Shown here in pieces: positions 17,982-23,215 of a stretch of DNA of 23,215 nt. Origin of the DNA: Dimorphilus gyrociliatus. Lineage: Eukaryota > Annelida > Polychaeta > Dinophilidae. A program made the position numbers and the translations under genes. Below the pieces are notes generated by a model. It made no database searches. It was not told the DNA's origin and saw only the letters and a list, made by a program, of their open reading frames with translations. Position 1 is the stretch's first letter, and each line of letters begins with the position of its first letter. The stretch is taken from positions 1 to 23,215 of the forward strand of contig CAJFCJ010000074.1 of the NCBI GenBank assembly GCA_904063045.1, in the 5' to 3' direction.

Positions 17982-20369
17982 CTAAGATGTACATTTTGTA
18001 TGTACAAGCATTTCAAATGATCTTCCTCCCGTATCGGTAGCTTCAAAATAATTGATGTTGAAATCTCCACTTTCGCGAATGTAATAAGTTGTTCGGAGTT
18101 TGGGAGGTTTTAATTTCCGTCCTCTAAAGATGCTGATTCGATCCGTTCCCGCGCTAGCATAAACAAAAAAGTAGAAAAGGTATTAATAAAGTATATTAGT
18201 ATTTTGACCATGACCTTGAGATTAAGCTAGTAAGTGATTATACTTACCCCACTGTATTTGCTTTTCCAGAATATTGAATATGACGAAAACCTTGAGCAAA
18301 TGTTAGAGCATCGTAATCGTTTCCTGTATTTCTCTGTAGATTGAATGAGAGAAATTTAAATTCCACTTCCTAAAATGATAAATAGATAATTAAGTTAAAT
18401 GTTTTGAATAGAGCAATATAGACACCGTACTAAATTACTTCTGCTTATAGACAGATTAATTGAACACCATTTTTTAGTTCTGCTGCTTGGAGCTATTATT
18501 CTTAAATCTCCCATATTACAATCCATTTTAATGTTAACTTTATTCCATTTGCATAAAACTTGCCTGATTGGTGGAATTGTTGGAATTGTTGGAATTTTTG
18601 GAATTGTTTGTAGACAAGAGAATGTAGTTGTTAATTGAAACCCAGTGAATTGTTTATTTGTATCGCTTTTGAAATTTATTTTAAATGAATTTTCCATACT
18701 AGTATAATACGTTTTATTTATATCCACTTTATTACGATAGCGTTGTTTTCCTAGGAAAGTTTTTGCTTTATCACCCAAAACTACAAAAAAAGAAAAAGAG
18801 AGAGAAGAATGAGAAATACGATTTGAAAATCAACTTGATATTTTACTTTGCTTTCCGCAGAATTTAAAAGAACTTCCACAATTATCGATAATCTGAAGAT
18901 AATCATATTTGCATTTTGCGTGATTTTCAATATTAATATATTTAAATTTGAAATAAATCGTCTGCAAAATGGAACGTTGTTGTTGTCATTTATTAAATAA
19001 TTTAAATTTTTACCCCTTTCTTTCCTCTTGGAGGCATTAAATGAATAAGACAATTTGAATTGGGTAAATATGGATTATTTGAAATGATATTATAACTTTT
19101 TCCATGACAATCAAAATTAAATTTCGGAATTGTTCTACTGCCACAAAAAACTGCTTTATTATTTACAAGCAGTGTTGCTAGTTTTGTTGTTTTTGTTGTT
19201 AATTGGGGCATAGGAGTAGTTGTGTCTATTTCCACAGGAGGAGGAGTAGTATTACTATTTGTTGTTTTTCTATCAGAGTTGTTGGTAGTTAAAAATTCTT
19301 CTACAGTACTATCTTTGGTTGTTATCATCTCAGTTGTGGCTATTTTATCAATTTTATCGGAAACTGCTTCGTTTCCATAACAATTGAACTTGTCATTTCT
19401 AAAATTAGCTTTTAAAACAAATCCAGAATATGTAAATTTATTGCCAGTTTTAAAACGAATGACTAACGCTCCATTTGGTTTAAATTTAAATGTTTTATTT
19501 ATGATTGGCTGCATTGTTCCATTTTTAAAGAAACTAACCTCGTCTGCAGAATTTCCAGTTGAATCTGGAAATATCAAATGAAAACGAAGTGAATGTTTGA
19601 CAAAAATAAAAGAGATATTTTTAACTTTTAATTAGCCCTTTTCCGCATAAAATTACTTTTTGTTTGTCATCCGAAATTGCTAGATAATCGTAACGGCAAT
19701 TTTTTGAAAATTCAAGATGGAATTCATCAAATGTCAATTCTATGTGCTATAAATAGAAATTAATTATAGTTAATTGGCAAAGTATAAACAATTATCATGT
19801 AGGTGTATTCTGATCCCATTTAATCCCGTTTAACTTATTATTTTATAGCCTTTTGGGCAATAATATCATCTATTTTCTTCAATAAAACATATTACAAACC
19901 CCGTTAAACGCTTCTTCAACATTTATAATTATCATACAATTATGATTATGTGGATAATTTTTTGGATAATCCTTCGAAGAGATTAGATAATCCGTTGTAT
20001 TGTCACTGTTCAAGTTTTGATTTAATGTAATCTGTCCATCGCATTCAATCTGTTTTAAAGTGTGTCTTGAAAATCTCTGATTGTCGACTAAACCTGAAAA
20101 AGAAAGTTCATTAATAAATTAATAGTAAAAATAATAGAGATTTTAATACAAACTAATTAAATTATCAATTCTTTGAGTTAGATCATTATGTAACAATTTC
20201 ATATTATCCTTTAAAATGTTGTCTATACATTCATCACTTTCCGCACAATATTTATATAAATGCACCTTTTGAAAGAAATTTATATTTCATATGTAAAAAT
20301 GAATAAAAAGAAACCCCAATTGTCACTGACCAGTATGAGCAGAAAGCTTCCTTGAACACTTTTGAACAT
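17982..20369 (-). CDS. Secreted three-CUB-domain protein, nine exons
   Basis: Proposed exons in transcript order: 20369-20331, 20265-20154, 20093-19900, 19746-19626, 19564-19014, 18961-18847, 18780-18431, 18369-18248, 18153-17982. Every intron is GT-AG, phases agree, and the sum is 591 codons plus TAG. Residues 1-13 begin a short hydrophobic signal sequence. CUB1 (about 68-217) shows DYPKNYPHNHNC, CRYDYLAI, LCGKG and SGFVLKANF. A Thr-rich, mucin-like linker (about 233-283) follows. CUB2 (about 296-433) has PYLPNSNC, CKYDYLQI, FCGKQ and TGFQLTTTFSC. A short Ile-Pro-Thr repeat (about 436-448) leads to CUB3 (about 454-589), with NDYDALTF and GAGTDRISIF. CUB modules bind proteins or glycans outside the cell. 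No protease or other catalytic domain is present, so it is probably an adhesive, matrix or seminal/mucus-type protein. Confidence 0.85.
18567..18610 (-). repeat. 9-bp coding minisatellite in CUB gene
   Basis: Four to five units of TGGAATTGT (plus strand), one per three residues, encode the IPT/IPK/IPP repeat between CUB2 and CUB3. The period keeps the frame, so copy number can vary without breaking the protein. Confidence 0.7.
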
Positions 20370-20400
20370 TTTTGTATTTTTTGTCCCTTTACTTTCAACT

Positions 20401-20412
20401 ATATATAAAAAT
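20401..20412 (-). promoter_or_regulatory. TATA box of CUB gene
   Basis: On the minus strand the sequence reads TTTTTATATATAG, about 32-43 bp upstream of the ATG at 20369. A start site about 30 bp downstream would leave a leader of only a few nucleotides. Confidence 0.45.
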
Positions 20413-20424
20413 TTAATGGGACAA

Positions 20425-21116
20425 AGACACTCCAGTGCTAGTAATCAATCAATGAATTAAGCAATTAATGTAGTCTTTATGACCTCTTATATGTTATTTT
20501 TTTTGCCGATATCGGCAATTTTTTAAATACGGGTTTCTGAAGAATTGTTTATAATAATTTTAAAAATTACTTGTAATTATAACGCTACGTGTCTCTTTTT
20601 TATCTCGTTGCCAAAAGTAGACAGACGCCTACGCTAAAATTACCAATTGTGATATAATGAACAAGTAATAAAGCTTATTGATAATTGTTCATAATTTTAT
20701 GTCGTTTATCAGTTTCTAATTTACAGAATAAATAGGCCTAAAATAGTATATGTATGTAAACTCACAACTAGACGGCGCTTTTTGAAAAAAAACTTTCTAA
20801 CTCTGTTAAAAATTTATGAAGAGTGAGTTTGATTACTACTTTATATTCTGAAATAGACAGAATGGGGTCGGGTGCGAACGTACCCGTAAGCAAATATTTC
20901 CAACCCTGAAAATATTTTAGGAAAGGGTAAGTTTGAAAATTTGATTGGATTTATTGTTAGAGGGGCTCCAATTTAGGGTTAGGGAATAAAGTAAACGACA
21001 TGTATATAGGCACACCCCAAATTCTGATAGGCCAATTTATAATTAACGGTTAAAAATGTTTGTTTGCTGTAGAGTATTTTTTTTATCTAAATTTATACAG
21101 AAAAAAAGGATTTGTA
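20425..21116. other. AT-rich intergenic region with short TTAGGGTTAGGG run
   Basis: No coding signal. Near 20975-20986 a TTAGGGTTAGGG run is seen, and at about 20870-20888 an imperfect hairpin CGGGT...ACCCG. A phrase around CAACCCTGAAAATA occurs here (20900-20914) and again near 21556-21570, which hints at another diverged repeat. Confidence 0.45.
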
Positions 21117-21410
21117 AATGTATCGAAAGGGAGGGCCTGCACATATAAAGATAAAGAAAATTTTAACTCAAAAGATTATGTGCCAATAATCATGTTGTTT
21201 GGCCAAATAAGAAAAAAAATCATAAAACAATAGTAATTTTTATAACAAAAAAATATGTAAAAACCTACCTAAACGCTTTCTTAAAGAAACTTATATAAAA
21301 TTCCAAGTTTAATCTATAATTTAAGACTGAGAAAATAAAAATAATAAGATTTCTTCATAATGAAAAGGATTATTAATATTTCGCCTATCAAAATTCGAGG
21401 TGTATCAACA
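21117..21410. repeat. Diverged ~290-bp direct repeat, copy A
   Basis: It aligns with about 22865-23155: AATGTATCGAAAGGGAGGG against AATGCATCGAAAAAGAGGG, an A-rich middle with CCTACCTAAA/CTTACCTAAA, and a shared end CCTAT(C/T)CAAAATTCGAGGTGT. No ORF. It lies on the 3' side of the PAN gene. Confidence 0.6.
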
Positions 21411-21684
21411 TACCTGTCGTTTATAAATAATACATATATTACACTCAACTTCAGGTACATTAAGATAGGCTTCAACCCTCTAAGGCCACGTTCACACCCC
21501 CATCCAGAAAGAATATGTCTACCATTTCGGTATTCTTAATTAGGGAATTCTTTTCAACCCTGAAAATAGCCTAGTTTATTACGAAAAGTAAACTTTTTAT
21601 ATCAAAATTTATGATATATAATCTATTGCTACAGTAAGTATTTGTTAATTTTTCTGATTTTGTAGGACTAGTGAGTTTTTAATG
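21411..21684. other. AT-rich region with likely 3' end of PAN gene
   Basis: It holds TTTATT at about 21575-21580 (AATAAA on the minus strand), about 105 bp beyond the proposed stop codon of the PAN gene. Nothing else is recognised. Confidence 0.4.
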
Positions 21685-22493
21685 CTAAATATATATGTAA
21701 AAAAAAACATTCTTACTACAAGTTGTATTTTTATCAAACAGATGAGTGTCTTGATGATCTTGAAATGAACCATCATCAATGGCATCGGCGTAGTTAATTG
21801 AATTAAACCAACATTTTTTATGCAAGGTTGTATAATCAAAACTCCTGCAAAAGAGATTTTTAAAATGTTATTTTTTTTATCAATTCATTTATTGACCTAT
21901 TTAATTTTGAATGTAATTATCTCACTTGCATATTGAATGTTTATTGCAAAATCGCATACATTCATGTTCATTTTCTGTTTCTATTTCGTAACCATCAGTA
22001 TTGTTCCAAAATATACCATTTTTTCTAATATATTTTGAATTGTATATATTATATTGGCAGCTGCAACTTCCGGTTTTTTTGTAATAGTCATATTGATTAT
22101 CAACAGTAAGTAATTGATTGGCTTCTCCATCAGTCAAACTACATGCATTTGTAGCTTTTTTAAAGTTAAACCCCCTGTTTTTATAGATTAAATTAAAATG
22201 GCGTCTCGTGTTGAAAAAGAGAAATAGCTTACTCGCATGATTTCTAGCGATCACAAATCCTTTTACAAGTGTCAACATCATTCACTTCTGGATTACTATG
22301 CAACTCATTTACTGCTAAAAGGTTTCCAAAAACAACTGAATTCAATGTTCTATTATATTGGCAGACTGTAACAAAATATTGACTGTTATAGAAGATAATA
22401 GGATACAAAGGAATGATGACATTCAAGAAATTTACCTTCAACCCCAATTAGAATAAAGTATACCAAGTAGATTTGAAATGTTTTCTTTCTCAT
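21685..22493 (-). pseudogene. Small secreted two-PAN/apple-domain gene with an in-frame TAG
   Basis: Proposed exons in transcript order: 22493-22436 (signal peptide, MRKKTFQIYLVYFILIGVE), 22365-22233, 22174-21926 and 21844-21685; introns of 70, 58 and 81 bp are GT-AG with matching phases. Two PAN modules are visible: the first has DTCKRICD and then SCEGFNF after a splice, followed by YDYYKKTGSC. The second has CQYN, ECMRFCNKHSICKSFDY (across a splice), KKCWFN and a closing TTC. Codon 60 is TAG (22244-22246), between CKRICDR and KSCEGFNF, inside PAN1, and no alternative splice site removes it. The rest is intact for about 199 codons. The C-terminal exon could also splice onward at 21717 (A|GTAAGA). 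PAN modules bind proteins or carbohydrates. Confidence 0.72.
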
Positions 22494-22519
22494 GCTTTTT
22501 CTGAAATGTTTGCAAGTTT

Positions 22520-22539
22520 AAGTGAATAAAAATTCACTT
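22520..22539. promoter_or_regulatory. Perfect 8-bp inverted repeat upstream of PAN gene
   Basis: AAGTGAAT, four A's, ATTCACTT: a palindromic site 27-46 bp upstream of the PAN-gene start codon. It could be a dimer-binding operator-like site or chance in AT-rich DNA. Confidence 0.35.
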
Positions 22540-22549
22540 GGATTAATGA

Positions 22550-22860
22550 TTTAATTGATTTTGAAATAACATCAAAATATATTATTAAAACTGAATAGCA
22601 TAACTCATCAATATCCTTCTATTACTACATTTTTGAATATATCTTCTATTATTCATATTAGGCCAAAGATTTTGTTTTAAATATTGAATATAGGCCTAAG
22701 CATATGGCAATGTACAGTGGAACATTTGTTTCAGTACTGTATAACATGTCTTATTCAAATCAATTTTTTGTATTTGAAATTCAGAATACCTCAAATAACT
22801 CATTATCTTTATTAAATGAATTATGATATTCCTATATGATGGAATGGGGCATAGAATCAG
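22550..22860. other. AT-rich intergenic region
   Basis: I see no gene or clear repeat. Confidence 0.45.
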
Positions 22861-22864
22861 GCAA

Positions 22865-23155
22865 TGCATCGAAAAAGAGGGTAGTCAGATACAAAAGTAG
22901 GAATAATGGGAACATTTTTGTTGGTGTTCCAATTATTATGAAGTGCAGCTAAATAATAAAAAAAAATCAATAAAACAGTACATAATATAAACAAAAAAAA
23001 ATGATATAAAATCTTACCTAAATCGTATTTGAAAGAAAATTATATATAAATTTAAGCTTCATCTAACATTTATGCAGAAAAAAATTAAAAAAATATCTTT
23101 TTTCTTAGTGAAAAACATTTTTAATACGTTGGCCTATTCAAAATTCGAGGTGTTC
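22865..23155. repeat. Diverged ~290-bp direct repeat, copy B
   Basis: The partner of 21117-21410 in the same orientation, on the 5' side of the PAN gene. It also carries an internal phrase GGTGTTCCAATTATTATGAAG (22924-22943) that recurs with one change at 23150-23170, about 226 bp on, which suggests that the unit may be tandemly arranged beyond the window. Confidence 0.6.
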
Positions 23156-23215
23156 CAATTTTTATGAAGTTTACTTTATATATATACTGTATTTCTATTT
23201 TTAGTATGTTTTACT

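Overview
The window is invertebrate animal nuclear DNA. It has AT-rich intergenic DNA, spliceosomal genes with very short introns (about 52-94 bp, one of 153 bp), animal-type extracellular domains (chitin-binding peritrophin, TSP1, C1q/TNF-like, CUB, PAN), and a BEL/Pao LTR retrotransposon, a superfamily known only from animals. Short TTAGGG/CCCTAA runs and a compact layout would suit a small-genome lophotrochozoan (a small annelid or a rotifer, for example). The species cannot be fixed from the sequence alone. There is no bacterial-type operon, CRISPR array or recognisable tRNA/rRNA.

Left part, plus strand (1-8317): an intronless class A GPCR (1007-2068); a three-exon secreted beta-lactamase-like serine hydrolase (3062-4839); and a two-exon secreted protein with two chitin-binding modules, one TSP1 repeat and three C1q/TNF-like modules (6357-8317). 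AT-rich spacers separate them, one with a long pyrimidine-only tract.

Middle (8426-15400) is a transposon zone. A degraded BEL/Pao element on the minus strand (8426-12725) has 248-bp LTRs and matching 6-bp flanks. Next come two copies, and beyond the MULE a third partial copy, of a ~200-bp repeat carrying CCCTAACCCTAACCC. A 966-bp Mutator-like (MULE) derivative (14246-15211) has tandemly reiterated terminal inverted repeats, a perfect 9-bp target duplication and the C-terminal part of a transposase with an intron.

Right part: a two-exon Golgi-type fucosyltransferase-like protein (15461-16737, plus); a broken GPCR remnant in three frames (17041-17631, plus); a nine-exon three-CUB secreted protein (17982-20369, minus); and a small four-exon secreted two-PAN-domain gene (21685-22493, minus) with an in-frame TAG in its second exon. 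A diverged ~290-bp direct repeat lies on either side of the PAN gene.

Several genes encode secreted or surface proteins (chitin/glycan binding, CUB, PAN, a secreted hydrolase, a glycosyltransferase). This suggests cuticle, mucus or secretion biology, but nothing shows that they act in one pathway. I joined the exons by hand from splice-site and domain logic; they are not backed by transcripts.
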